This document shows, in pieces, positions 9,501 to 15,832 of a DNA stretch of 46,668 nt. The position numbers and the translations under genes were made by a program. Source of the DNA: Methanobrevibacter thaueri (GTDB taxonomy: Archaea; Methanobacteriota; Methanobacteria; Methanobacteriales; Methanobacteriaceae); assembly GCA_015062925.1 (NCBI GenBank), contig SUTL01000005.1, positions 1-46,668 of the forward strand. The letters are read 5' to 3'. Each line of letters starts with the position of its first letter. The first letter of the stretch is position 1. The notes beneath the pieces were generated by a model that saw only the letters and a list, made by a program, of their open reading frames with translations, was not told the origin of the DNA and did no database searches.

Positions 9501-10013
9501 TTTAGAATTTGAAACAGAATTATTAATATAAATTGCGCCACCAGAACTGGAAGCAGTATTATTAATAAAACTACAATTATCAATTAGTTTTAAAGAAGTA
9601 ATATGGGCTGCAGAACCCTCTGTTCCATTTGCATTTATTATATTAATATTTTTAAGAGTAATATTTGATCCTGTGAAAACAAATATTCTTACTTGACCAG
9701 AACCATCTATAGTGTGGCCTTGTCCGTCAACAATATAATTATCCTTGGAAATTGTAAATCCATCAAAATCCTTATCCTCCAACGGATTGAATTTATAACT
9801 CTTATTTAATATTAATTGATTTCCAGATTCAGAAATTAAATTATTTAAATCCGTGAAATTACCTGTATCTGTATTATCTGTTAAAGTTTCTTCTTTTATA
9901 ATATTGGAAAATTGAGCATTTAAATCTGTTTGATTATCGCTAACTGCACTTATACAAGGCAAGCTGATTAAAACTGCAAGAATTAATACAACAATTATTA
10001 TTTTTGATTTAAT
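6534..10013 (-). CDS. Large adhesin-like surface protein, PMP-type beta-helix with C-terminal Ig-like domains; ATT start
   Basis: From TTG 9962 the ORF is 1142 residues; extended to ATT 10013 it is about 1159 and gains a signal peptide (KSKIIIVVLILAVLISLPCISA). The body is a parallel beta-helix of repeats of the form FINN(T/S)A...GGAIYF, the Chlamydia PMP-like GGAI/FxNN pattern common in Methanobrevibacter adhesins, up to about residue 960 (numbered from TTG). It ends in two Ig/Big_1-like domains, the last very lysine-rich (KAKKVKKYTVTLKTKK), which may hold the wall. AAGGAGGG lies 6 bases before ATT 10013, an in-frame TAA lies just upstream, and no ATG/GTG is available. Probable surface attachment role. 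An exact 295-residue internal duplication is present. Confidence 0.85.
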   Translation of the reverse strand: MKSKIIIVVLILAVLISLPCISAVSDNQTDLNAQFSNIIKEETLTDNTDTGNFTDLNNLISESGNQLILNKSYKFNPLEDKDFDGFTISKDNYIVDGQGHTIDGSGQVRIFVFTGSNITLKNINIINANGTEGSAAHITSLKLIDNCSFINNTASSSGGAIYINNSVSNSKINAIFINNRANNGGAIYFNDETTNITINGYYKDNVAQKGAGGIYLKRKSSNNTFVAEFYNNYALNGSGGAIFFINQAENNQFESIFKDNNADYGAGIFFYNKANNNKFNCSFINNVADSCGGAMFFYSTSNNNNFTGYFINNSALGKISIENGNGGAITFKNTSSNCIFSCDFINNTAVLYGGGVNYRETPYNITFNGNFINNEGKYGGGVNFFKTFKNVIFNSEFYNNSAEYGGAIAFNEGVVENILFKNNHAVYGGAVYSNGNLNVLDSEFYNNTASQQGGAVFIENSISNSRINSTFINNSAYQGGAIFFNNETDNCIINGYYEGNNAERIGGALCFQLNAYNNIISAEFYNNSVNVASGGAIFFRNIVVNNQFESIFRGNRATYGAGIFFNNKANNNRFNSDFRFNVASCSGGAMVFRNTTDKNNFSGYFINNSALGLIDVNNSNGGAIAFRDVSTNCLFDCDFINNTAAVGGGGVNYRQAPINITFNGDFINNKAGYGGGISFYKTSGNIIFNGEFNSNSAEYGGAIAINEGIIENALFKNNHAESGGAIYFIENGEIVNSTFINNSAYDSDDSAAGAIFFESNGTVIDSEFINNTASYYGGAVYINGNGLIKNSIFNNNEAQNGGSLYGFGISEVDNCNFTNNNARTGGAFEFWKSGIVKDSNFNNNTARFSGGAIYANDNIEINNSNFTSNSAKEYAGGAIYIFGSGEFNNDNFIGNSALDYGGAIYYNKNGSINQSNFINNTAKDGGAILTRDDLIISNSKFADNVATRKTNQISLKENADLTLINVDPKDLGLLYTAQLINLSAVNINYGGIVKISSNVLDENNVSLNGGTLSVDINGKTYSANVVNGSATVEIPNLNVGKYSVDVKYSGNERFVKSSVSFTVSKEDTIILAKNTKFKKAKKVKKYTVTLKTKKNTPVKNVKLTLKVKKKTYTAKTNTKGKATFKIKKLTKKGKYKATITFKGNQYYNKATKKVKIIIK
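7800..9569 (-). repeat. Tandem internal duplication of about 885 bp within the adhesin gene
   Basis: Two copies of 295 residues follow each other (about residues 132-426 and 427-721, numbered from TTG 9962). Matching landmarks at constant offset include GGAIYINNSVSNSKIN and GGAVFIENSISNSRIN, NNQFESIF in both, and FKNNHAVYGGAVY and FKNNHAESGGAIY. The constant offset implies no net insertion or deletion since duplication. Confidence 0.75.
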
Positions 10014-10019
10014 AAAAAT

Positions 10020-10027
10020 CCCTCCTT
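10020..10027 (-). promoter_or_regulatory. Strong Shine-Dalgarno that decides the adhesin ATT start
   Basis: The minus strand reads AAGGAGGG followed by ATTTTT and then ATT AAA TCA. This is the strongest SD nearby and it is spaced 6 bases from the ATT at 10013. The TTG at 9962 has no SD and would discard the signal peptide. Confidence 0.6.
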
Positions 10028-10084
10028 AATTTTTTTGGTTATTTTTAATTATTATAATTTAAATTTATAAAATGTTATAATTAT

Positions 10085-10363
10085 TTATCTGTTATTTTTC
10101 CAGTAATTTAATTTATTGGCAATACTTTTTGTTGTTTCATTAAATTGATATTGTCCTTCATCACCATAACCTGCAAAACTAGTGAATTCTACAAAATCAC
10201 TGCATGAATCTCCAGGACTATTCGTTGGATAATTTCTACGACAAATCATCCCATAAGATGCGCCATATGGACTAACATCCCAATAAGCACAATTTAAACA
10301 AATATGGTCTCCATTACCAATCATAGAATCATAATCTGCTTCTTCAAAATCATAATCCGACAT
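10085..10363 (-). CDS. Small four-cysteine protein, function unknown
   Basis: A protein of about 92 residues with an acidic N-terminus and a compact cysteine block CLNCAYW...MICRRNYPT...SCSDF. The C-x2-C-x15-C-x9-C layout could bind a metal ion or make disulphides. The track starts at 10372, but GGGAGG directly abuts that ATG, so the second ATG at 10363 has the proper spacing and is the likely start. No signal peptide is seen. It stands alone between the adhesin and the BASS transporter. I recognise only a resemblance to small zinc-ribbon-like proteins and assign no function. Confidence 0.65.
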   Translation of the reverse strand: MSDYDFEEADYDSMIGNGDHICLNCAYWDVSPYGASYGMICRRNYPTNSPGDSCSDFVEFTSFAGYGDEGQYQFNETTKSIANKLNYWKNNR

Positions 10364-10497
10364 CTTATTCATCCTCCCTAAAATATATATTTCATATCCA
10401 AATTACTTATAACAGCACAATATTATGGACATGACATATGTTAATAAATATATTCTTATACTATTATAATATTTTTTGATTTTAATTTGAATATTTT

Positions 10498-11436
10498 TCA
10501 GAAATATTTTCTAAATACATATGCAAGAATTGAACCTGCGAAATTCTGCCAAACAGAATACAATGCACCGGGAACAGTGGCTTGAGATAAATTTGGGAAA
10601 TGAGCTTTTGCAAGACCAGTGGATAAACCTGAATTTTGAAAAGCCAACTCAATAGCAACTGTAATAATCTGTTTTTTATCCATACCAGCTAAATAACCAA
10701 CTCCAAACCCAAGTAACATTGCAAGGAAATATTGTAAAACAATAACCACAATTATTATAATTGAAGAGGTTAAAATAGCCTGTTTATTAGCACCAATTAC
10801 GCCTGCAACAATTAAACAAATTACAATCGATGAAATCGCAGGCAAATAATCTTTTAATTTATCACAAAACTCTGGCCATTTATAATTTAAAATTAAACCT
10901 ATAATAATAGGAATAATCACAATTTCAATAATTGAAATAAACATGTCCATAGGATTAAAACGAATCTGATTACCGAATAACAGTAATGTGATTAACGGAG
11001 TTAAAATAGGTGAAATTATAGTAGATACTGTAGTTAAAGAAACTGATAAAGCCACATCTCCTTTAGAGAGAAAAGTAATAACATCAGAAGCAGTTCCCCC
11101 AGGGACAGTTCCAACTAAAATAAGTCCCACAGCCAATCCTATATTTAAAGAAAAGATTTTTGCAAGAACTACCGCAATTAAAGGCATTATCATATATTGT
11201 GCTAAAATACCTATAGAAATTTCCTTTGGATTTCTAAATACATTAACAAAATCATCAACTTTCAAAGTAGTACCCATTGTAAAAAGAACAATACCTAAAA
11301 GTAAATTCAATATATTAATACCCTCATATTTACTTAAAACCCATTGAAAAGAGCTAGGATAAACTAAAGAAACAATTACCGCAAGTAAAATTACTATGAA
11401 AAAATATTTTTCAACACATTTAAAAATCCTTTTCAT
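10498..11436 (-). CDS. Bile acid:sodium symporter (BASS/SBF) family transporter
   Basis: A 312-residue transporter with about 9-10 membrane helices. Family features are LLGIVLFTMGTTLKVDDFVNVFRNPKEISIG near the N-terminus, LILVGTVPGGTASDVITFLSKGDVALSVSLTT in the core (the GG-containing crossover segment), and IELAFQNSGLSTGLA near the C-terminus (the conserved ExxxQNxxL motif). Related proteins move organic anions such as bile acids, pantoate or 2-keto acids with Na+. The substrate here is unknown, although a gut archaeon would meet bile acids. The start ATG lies at the edge of a perfect 10-bp palindrome, and no SD is visible. Confidence 0.85.
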   Translation of the reverse strand: MKRIFKCVEKYFFIVILLAVIVSLVYPSSFQWVLSKYEGINILNLLLGIVLFTMGTTLKVDDFVNVFRNPKEISIGILAQYMIMPLIAVVLAKIFSLNIGLAVGLILVGTVPGGTASDVITFLSKGDVALSVSLTTVSTIISPILTPLITLLLFGNQIRFNPMDMFISIIEIVIIPIIIGLILNYKWPEFCDKLKDYLPAISSIVICLIVAGVIGANKQAILTSSIIIIVVIVLQYFLAMLLGFGVGYLAGMDKKQIITVAIELAFQNSGLSTGLAKAHFPNLSQATVPGALYSVWQNFAGSILAYVFRKYF

Positions 11437-11458
11437 GAAATAGATATTTCTATTTCAT
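11435..11458. promoter_or_regulatory. Perfect palindrome overlapping the BASS start codon
   Basis: ATGAAATAGA (11435-11444) and TCTATTTCAT (11449-11458) form a perfect 10-bp inverted repeat around a 4-base loop. The BASS gene start ATG (minus strand, 11436-11434) shares two bases with the stem. It could be an operator for a dimeric repressor or an RNA hairpin that hides the start. Confidence 0.5.
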
Positions 11459-11510
11459 ACATTAAAAAAATATGGATATTATGAAAAGAAAAAAAAGGAT
11501 AAAATTTTAA

Positions 11511-11900
11511 TTACTTCGGATGTACTGTGATATTACCTTCAAAAGTACATCCCTGATATTTATCATGACCTGCAAAAGTAAAATTACCATAATAATTATC
11601 ATTACCCGCATCAGGCAAATATTCAACATTATCAATCGTGAATTCACCCTCATTATTCGTAGTAACATCTACAAGAGTACCCATTTCATAACCGGGCTTG
11701 TGAAAAGTAATAGTTTGATTAGCAACACCATAACCATAAGCATCAACCAACATCCCTGAAAAAGACCCATTTTCAACAACCTCAGTTTCATTAATCATGA
11801 TAAAAGTAGTTACATTATTGTTAAACTGAAACCAGAAAACACCAATACAAATTATAAATGCAACCAATAGGATTATTAAATAATAACTCTTCATTTCCAT
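11511..11900 (-). CDS. Small membrane-anchored Ig-like (Big_1-type) protein
   Basis: A 129-residue protein with an N-terminal membrane anchor or signal (YYLIILLVAFIICIGVFWFQF), then one Ig-like domain beginning VVENGSFSGMLVDAYGYGVANQTITF and ending FTFAGHDKYQGCTFEGNITV. The arrangement matches single Big_1-like modules found many times over in Methanobrevibacter surface proteins, here without any partner domain. It is expected to sit outside the membrane. A clear SD (AGGTGG) precedes the ATG. No operon partner is obvious. Confidence 0.7.
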   Translation of the reverse strand: MEMKSYYLIILLVAFIICIGVFWFQFNNNVTTFIMINETEVVENGSFSGMLVDAYGYGVANQTITFHKPGYEMGTLVDVTTNNEGEFTIDNVEYLPDAGNDNYYGNFTFAGHDKYQGCTFEGNITVHPK

Positions 11901-11948
11901 TTTAATCCACCTAATATTATATTAGAAAAAACAGTAAAATATAGATTT

Positions 11949-12614
11949 TCACCCTAATTTAGACTGAACCTTATCACTTTCCAATTCTTTAATTGCACCA
12001 CGAGCAACCCATTTACTGGATTTACAATCAAAATCAAGTATTTCATAAGCAAGATTTAATGTTTTCCTATTATTCTCCAAATCAATCTTTCCAATCTGCC
12101 TTATAGCCCAATTAACTGATTTTTTAACAAAATTACGATTATCTTTTGAACCTCTTTTCAGAATATCAAAATATATTTCAAAATCAGAATTTTTCTCATG
12201 AACTGCTAAAACAGCTATTAAACTAAATGCAGTTCTTTTAACAAATTCCTCCTCTGAATCAGACCATATGAAAATATTATCATGGGCTTGAGGTATGAAT
12301 CTTAAAAGATTAATACATGCCTGATCAACCAAATCCCATGAATAAAATCCATTAACCCATTCGTTTAACTGATTATTATCAACTTTTTCATTTTCTTCAA
12401 TCATTGTTGCTAAAAGATAAGTTTCATGATAACCATGATTCCAGAGTTTCAATGCTAAATCATGATTTTTCCCACATTGCTTAGCTATTTTCCTAATCTG
12501 TGGAAGTCTAAGACCATAACTTTTAACATGTTGAATGCCGAATTTTTTCATATTTAAAGCATAATCAACATCAGATAATTCTTCAAATTCATGAATTATT
12601 TCATTAAAATCCAT
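11949..12614 (-). CDS. DNA alkylation repair protein, AlkD-like HEAT-repeat glycosylase
   Basis: A 221-residue all-helical protein of the AlkC/AlkD family, the expected length. The catalytic region reads SWDLVDQAC: Trp93 and Asp97 are spaced as the Trp109/Asp113 pair known in Bacillus cereus AlkD, and Arg127 in FVKRTAF fits the third key residue. AlkD removes cationic alkylated purines (3-methyladenine, 7-methylguanine) without base flipping. Its ATG directly abuts the stop of the DUF54 gene, so it is translationally linked to DUF54 and L15e. This is an unexpected partner for ribosome/exosome genes. Confidence 0.85.
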   Translation of the reverse strand: MDFNEIIHEFEELSDVDYALNMKKFGIQHVKSYGLRLPQIRKIAKQCGKNHDLALKLWNHGYHETYLLATMIEENEKVDNNQLNEWVNGFYSWDLVDQACINLLRFIPQAHDNIFIWSDSEEEFVKRTAFSLIAVLAVHEKNSDFEIYFDILKRGSKDNRNFVKKSVNWAIRQIGKIDLENNRKTLNLAYEILDFDCKSSKWVARGAIKELESDKVQSKLG

Positions 12615-13034
12615 TTAAGCACCTAAAATAGCTTCCCTAACTTTATCAATTGCAATTTGCTTTTTTGCAGGAAATGCCGCTATTTTTACTTTAAGATGAA
12701 TTGCATCTCCTTTATCTAGAATAATCCATTTTTCATCTAATGCACTGGTTTTATCAAATCTTAAAAACCAGTTTCCTTTATCATCCATTTTACGCTCTAA
12801 ATCATCGTTTAATTTATCTAAATCTGTTGATTCTAAAAGAGTTTTGAAAAAAGTTTTTGTAAATCGTTTTTTAGAAATAGTTCCAGTTAAAATTAGTATT
12901 TTATCTTCAAGTAAACCTTCAGCTTCCTCTGTTTCAATTTCAGCTTCAGGTAAAATATTTAAAATAGCTTGTTTAATTTCATCAACACTTTCATTTTCAT
13001 AAACGAAAGCTCTGAATTTAATATTATGAATCAT
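12615..13034 (-). CDS. Exosome-associated RNA-binding protein (DUF54/COG1325)
   Basis: A 139-residue protein beginning MIHNIKFRAFVYENESVDEIKQAILNILP, with LTGTISKKRFTKTFFKTLL in the middle and LRFDKTSALDEKWIILDKGDAIHLKVKIAAFP in the second half. This is the COG1325 family, predicted to be an RNA-binding exosome-linked subunit because it recurs in the archaeal exosome/RNase P gene neighbourhood. It lies 36 bases after rpl15e and abuts the AlkD-like gene, so the three are likely one transcript. Confidence 0.8.
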   Translation of the reverse strand: MIHNIKFRAFVYENESVDEIKQAILNILPEAEIETEEAEGLLEDKILILTGTISKKRFTKTFFKTLLESTDLDKLNDDLERKMDDKGNWFLRFDKTSALDEKWIILDKGDAIHLKVKIAAFPAKKQIAIDKVREAILGA

Positions 13035-13070
13035 TTAAATCAAAAAAAAGGAATTTTTAGAAGAAAATAA

Positions 13071-13628
13071 TTATAATTTTCTTCTTCTAGCTTGTTCTGA
13101 GCCTTTTCCTTTAGATTTAATTCCACGTCCTTTGTTACCAGCACTAGTTAAACCTCTGAGAGCTCTGTTAGTGTGTTTTTTGGAACAAATCCAATTGATT
13201 TTTTTATCGTTAATGATAGAAGGACTTTGTGGATCTACTAAAATTACTTCATAATATTTATATCTTCCGTCAGACCATACCCAGTAAGAGTTTAAAACTT
13301 CTAAGTTAGGATATTTTTTACCTACACGTTCTTCAGCAATTCTTTGAATAGATTTTGCTTGTGTGATTTTGTTTACACCCATTCTTTTTGGTTTACGACC
13401 ATTGAAACGACGAGTTTTTCTTCTTCCACCACGTCTTACTCTGGTTCTTACTAAAACAAAACCTTTTTTAGCTCTGTAACCTAAACTTCTTGCTCTGTCA
13501 AGTCTGGTTGGTCTTTCGATTCTTTGAGCTGCTTTTTCTCTTCTCCATTGAGGAGCTCTTTGCCACATGAGTTCACGTACGTAAGACTCATCTGGGTTTT
13601 TCCATGCGTCTCTAATATATTTATACAT
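13071..13628 (-). CDS. rpl15e: Large ribosomal subunit protein eL15 (L15e)
   Basis: A 185-residue basic protein, full length for the family. Diagnostic segments are [17 protein letters not shown] at the start, [25 protein letters not shown] in the middle (about residues 65-90), [25 protein letters not shown], and the C-terminal [20 protein letters not shown]. It is a structural 50S protein binding 23S rRNA. It starts behind GGTG and heads a probable transcript with the DUF54 and AlkD-like genes. The upstream leader carries GC-rich hairpins, unusual against the AT-rich background, which may mediate autoregulation. Confidence 0.97.
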   Translation of the reverse strand: MYKYIRDAWKNPDESYVRELMWQRAPQWRREKAAQRIERPTRLDRARSLGYRAKKGFVLVRTRVRRGGRRKTRRFNGRKPKRMGVNKITQAKSIQRIAEERVGKKYPNLEVLNSYWVWSDGRYKYYEVILVDPQSPSIINDKKINWICSKKHTNRALRGLTSAGNKGRGIKSKGKGSEQARRRKL

Positions 13629-13722
13629 AAATTAACACCTTTTTTTTTGTTCAGCCACGAAGGCCACATCCATATGGGAACATTATTCCCCAAAAAAAGT
13701 AACTATTATTTCCTATTATAAA
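13629..13722 (-). promoter_or_regulatory. Promoter and structured 5' leader of rpl15e
   Basis: A box A-like TTTATAAT (minus strand, 13722-13715) predicts transcription starting near 13690. The leader of about 60 bases would then begin GGGGAATAATGTTCCC (stem GGGAA/TTCCC) and continue with GGCCTTCGTGGCT (stem GGCC/GGCT with a G-U pair), then an A run and the SD GGTG. Two short stems packed into the leader of a ribosomal protein gene suggest a binding site for L15e or another factor. Structure and start site are inferred. Confidence 0.5.
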
Positions 13723-13847
13723 AAAATAACAGTAATAAGATATATTGTTTTATCTATTTATAAAAGTATCGGTATTTTTTTGAATTTGCACCAAAATATA
13801 ATTACTATGGAAACTTTAATTATTGAAAAAAAATATAATTCTTATTT

Positions 13848-14246
13848 ATGAAAATGCCTGAAACCCTAGATTCTAAATTATTAGCACCATGCGGGATAAA
13901 TTGTATTAGTTGTGAAAGATTTCAAAATCCATGTGCAGGATGCCTTATAAGTGATGATGGTAAAAATAAAGCTAGTTTAAAATGTAAAATTAAAACCTGC
14001 TTTGATAAAAAGAATTTCAGTTACTGCGGACGTTGCAGTGAGTTTCCATGCCCATTACTTAAAAAACATTCCAAAAAATATATTAAAAGACATGACCTTG
14101 ATACTTTAAATTCTGCTAAACGTATAAAAACTATGGGTATTGGTCGGATGATGATGGAAGATCGTGAAAAATGGTTATGTCCAGAATGTGGAGGAATTAT
14201 AAAATTCCAAACCAAAACATGTAATGAATGTGAGTATAAAGAATAA
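13848..14246 (+). CDS. DUF3795 cysteine-rich protein
   Basis: A 132-residue protein with the DUF3795 pattern: LAPCGINCISCERF, CAGC, KTCFDKKNFSYCGRCSEFPCPLLKKH. An added C-terminal ribbon, WLCPECGGIIKFQTKTCNEC, is a likely zinc finger of CxxC...CxxC form. Family members are widespread in anaerobes and of unknown function; the cysteines suggest metal binding. No SD is visible and the upstream region is AT-rich, so the message may be leaderless. It converges on the DUF3021 gene one base after its stop. Confidence 0.8.
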   Translation: MKMPETLDSKLLAPCGINCISCERFQNPCAGCLISDDGKNKASLKCKIKTCFDKKNFSYCGRCSEFPCPLLKKHSKKYIKRHDLDTLNSAKRIKTMGIGRMMMEDREKWLCPECGGIIKFQTKTCNECEYKE

Positions 14247-14247
14247 T

Positions 14248-14673
14248 TTAATCATTTAATTTATTATTCAAATCACGAGCAACCAGATAATAGTAAATGT
14301 AAAATCCAAACCAGAAAACAGCTGCAAACACACAGGCTATTATAATCCATGTTATTATTGGTCCAATTCCCAATGTTATCGGCATCCATTTTAAATATAT
14401 TGCTATTAAAAATAATACCCCCATTCCAATAACCATCTGAAAAATAATTTGAAGCGGCAGTGCAATATCTTCTCTTTCATAGATTAATCCAGATAAAGAA
14501 AATCCCCAACCTGCAACAATACATCCGAAGAATAAATTAACAATATCAGTACCTGAAAATCTGATATTACTTGGACCTAATTGGAAGGATATTAAAACCG
14601 CAACTAATAATCCTATAAAACATCCTACAAAAGCACCTGTTGATAATCTTTTAATTAATTTTGTAATATTCAT
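14248..14673 (-). CDS. DUF3021 family membrane protein
   Basis: A 141-residue protein with four membrane segments (GAFVGCFIGLLVAVLISFQLG, VNLFFGCIVAGWGFSLSGLIY, IIFQMVIGMGVLFLIAIYL, WIIIACVFAAVFWFGFYIYYY). The length, topology and place directly after a LytTR gene match DUF3021, which in Firmicutes is a regular companion of LytTR regulators and in related systems acts as a membrane inhibitor of the regulator. SD GAGGAT precedes the ATG. It is the last gene of the 2TM-2TM-LytTR-DUF3021 operon. The inhibitory role here is inferred. Confidence 0.75.
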   Translation of the reverse strand: MNITKLIKRLSTGAFVGCFIGLLVAVLISFQLGPSNIRFSGTDIVNLFFGCIVAGWGFSLSGLIYEREDIALPLQIIFQMVIGMGVLFLIAIYLKWMPITLGIGPIITWIIIACVFAAVFWFGFYIYYYLVARDLNNKLND

Positions 14674-14695
14674 TTTTTCTAATCCTCATTTTTTT

Positions 14696-15136
14696 CTATA
14701 AATCCAATGCATTTTTAAAATCCGGCAAATATTTTCTTGAAATATTATCTTTCAAACCATTTTTAAGTTGTATGAACATCATTCCTTTTAGTGAAGGAGC
14801 GACTTTTTCGATTTTTTTCAGATTAACTATTGTTGTTTTTGATATGCGTGTGAAATCCCCTAGTAATAACTCTTCAACTTGATATAATGGTTTTTTAATT
14901 ATATACTCTTCATTTTCTGTGTATACTTTAACTTTTTTATCTTCAACTCTAAGCATGAATATTTCACTAAATTGTAAAAGTACAATATCATATTCTTTTT
15001 TAACCGCCAGCATATTACTGGATTCATCGTTTTCAAGAATTGATATTGCTTTTGTAACATTATCTGTTAGTTGAGTTGTGTGAATATCTGCATATGATTC
15101 TTCAATATCTTTTGAAACAAATAAATTTACCTTCAT
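14696..15136 (-). CDS. LytTR family DNA-binding regulator
   Basis: A 146-residue protein without a receiver domain. The C-terminal two thirds (about 45-146) is a LytTR domain: IVLLQFSEIFMLRVEDKKVKVYTENEEYIIKKPLYQVEELL, then FTRISKTTIVNLKKIEKV and MMFIQLKNGLKDNISRKYLPDFKNAL. This beta-rich fold inserts loops into DNA and mostly regulates genes near itself. LytTR proteins are mainly bacterial; an archaeal example points to transfer. The start overlaps the upstream 2TM stop by 4 bases (ATGA), so the two are translationally coupled. Activity is probably controlled by its membrane partners instead of phosphorylation. Confidence 0.85.
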   Translation of the reverse strand: MKVNLFVSKDIEESYADIHTTQLTDNVTKAISILENDESSNMLAVKKEYDIVLLQFSEIFMLRVEDKKVKVYTENEEYIIKKPLYQVEELLLGDFTRISKTTIVNLKKIEKVAPSLKGMMFIQLKNGLKDNISRKYLPDFKNALDL

Positions 15137-15414
15137 GATTTTAAACTCTTAATTTTTTCCATTTCTTCTTGAACTTTACGTTCTCTGTAATTTTCATTAA
15201 AATAATTACTAACTACGAAAGTTTTTATAAAATCAATTAATACTCCAATTCCCCAGAAAAACACTGGGAATAACACCCACCAGAAAAATGGTGTGAAAAG
15301 CCAATTGATAATTGCTAAAAATACATTAACTATTATATATGATCCTAAATTCTTATAGAATTTTATTTTTATATCAACACGTTCTTCAGCTCTTGTCTGT
15401 AAATTATCAGCCAT
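15133..15414 (-). CDS. 2TM-domain membrane protein (second copy)
   Basis: A 93-residue protein with the 2TM-domain pattern: a charged N-terminus (TRAEERVDIKIKFYKNLGSY), two membrane helices (IIVNVFLAIINWLF and WWVLFPVFFWGIGVLIDFI), and a basic tail containing YFNENYRERKVQEEMEKI. In bacteria this module occurs alone or at the N-terminus of LytS-like sensor kinases. It is a clear paralogue of the preceding gene, which ends 2 bases upstream. It may act as the sensor or tether for the LytTR protein; there is no kinase in the cluster. Confidence 0.8.
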   Translation of the reverse strand: MADNLQTRAEERVDIKIKFYKNLGSYIIVNVFLAIINWLFTPFFWWVLFPVFFWGIGVLIDFIKTFVVSNYFNENYRERKVQEEMEKIKSLKS

Positions 15415-15416
15415 AT

Positions 15417-15668
15417 TTATTCCCCCATTTTTGAAATTTCCTTTTCTATCATTTTTTCTCTGTAATTTTCTATTGTGTATGCTTTGAAAAATTTATCCAG
15501 AACATTTATTCCCCAGAAAAACATTACAACTAATAATAACCAGAAACTTTTTAGAAATAATAGGCAGATAATTGCTATTATTAAGTTTACAATTATATAT
15601 TTATATAGGTTTTCTTGGAATTCTATTTTTGCATCAACTCTTTTTTCAGCTTGTTTTCTTAAATCCAT
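15417..15668 (-). CDS. 2TM-domain membrane protein (first copy)
   Basis: A protein of about 83 residues, paralogous to the next gene: RKQAEKRVDAKIEFQENLYKY, helices IIVNLIIAIICLLFL and FWLLLVVMFFWGINVLDKFF, and the tail YREKMIEKEISKM. The ORF track begins at a GTG (15680) that lies inside the SD AAGGTGG; the ATG at 15668 has correct spacing and is the likely start. It heads the four-gene LytTR operon. A box A and an 8-bp inverted repeat lie about 35-60 bases upstream. Confidence 0.8.
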   Translation of the reverse strand: MDLRKQAEKRVDAKIEFQENLYKYIIVNLIIAIICLLFLKSFWLLLVVMFFWGINVLDKFFKAYTIENYREKMIEKEISKMGE

Positions 15669-15701
15669 GTTTTTTTCCACCTTTTTTTATAATGGTTAAT
15701 T

Positions 15702-15726
15702 ATACATTTAATGAAATGTATATAAA
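15702..15726 (-). promoter_or_regulatory. Promoter and candidate LytTR operator
   Basis: On the minus strand TTTATATA (15726-15719) is a good box A. Directly overlapping it is a perfect 8-bp inverted repeat, ATACATTT-AATG-AAATGTAT (15702-15721). The repeat between box A and the operon start is a natural site for autoregulation by the LytTR protein. Binding is inferred. Confidence 0.5.
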
Positions 15727-15806
15727 TGGCTATTTAGTGATATGTTTAAGATGCGAATTTCAGGTTTTAAAATGCAAAAAATAATAATTGAAATAAAAAA
15801 AAAAGT

Positions 15807-15832
15807 TAGTAGCATTTAAAGTATTGCTACTA
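15807..15832 (-). terminator. Terminator of the VTE1/VTE5-like operon
   Basis: A perfect 8-bp inverted repeat TAGTAGCA / TGCTACTA has a 10-base loop. On the minus strand it is followed by a run of ten T, giving an intrinsic-type terminator at the end of the gene stopping at 15816. Confidence 0.6.

Noticed and set aside
6534-10013. Short spaced repeats suggesting a CRISPR array
   Set aside because: The repeats are protein-level beta-helix turns in an open frame, with no constant spacer length or identical direct repeats.
13481-13693. 70-residue minus-strand ORF overlapping the L15e start
   Set aside because: It is in another frame across the leader and the N-terminus of L15e; no separate SD is visible, and the L15e frame explains the coding signal. 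The leader hairpins coincide with its first codons.
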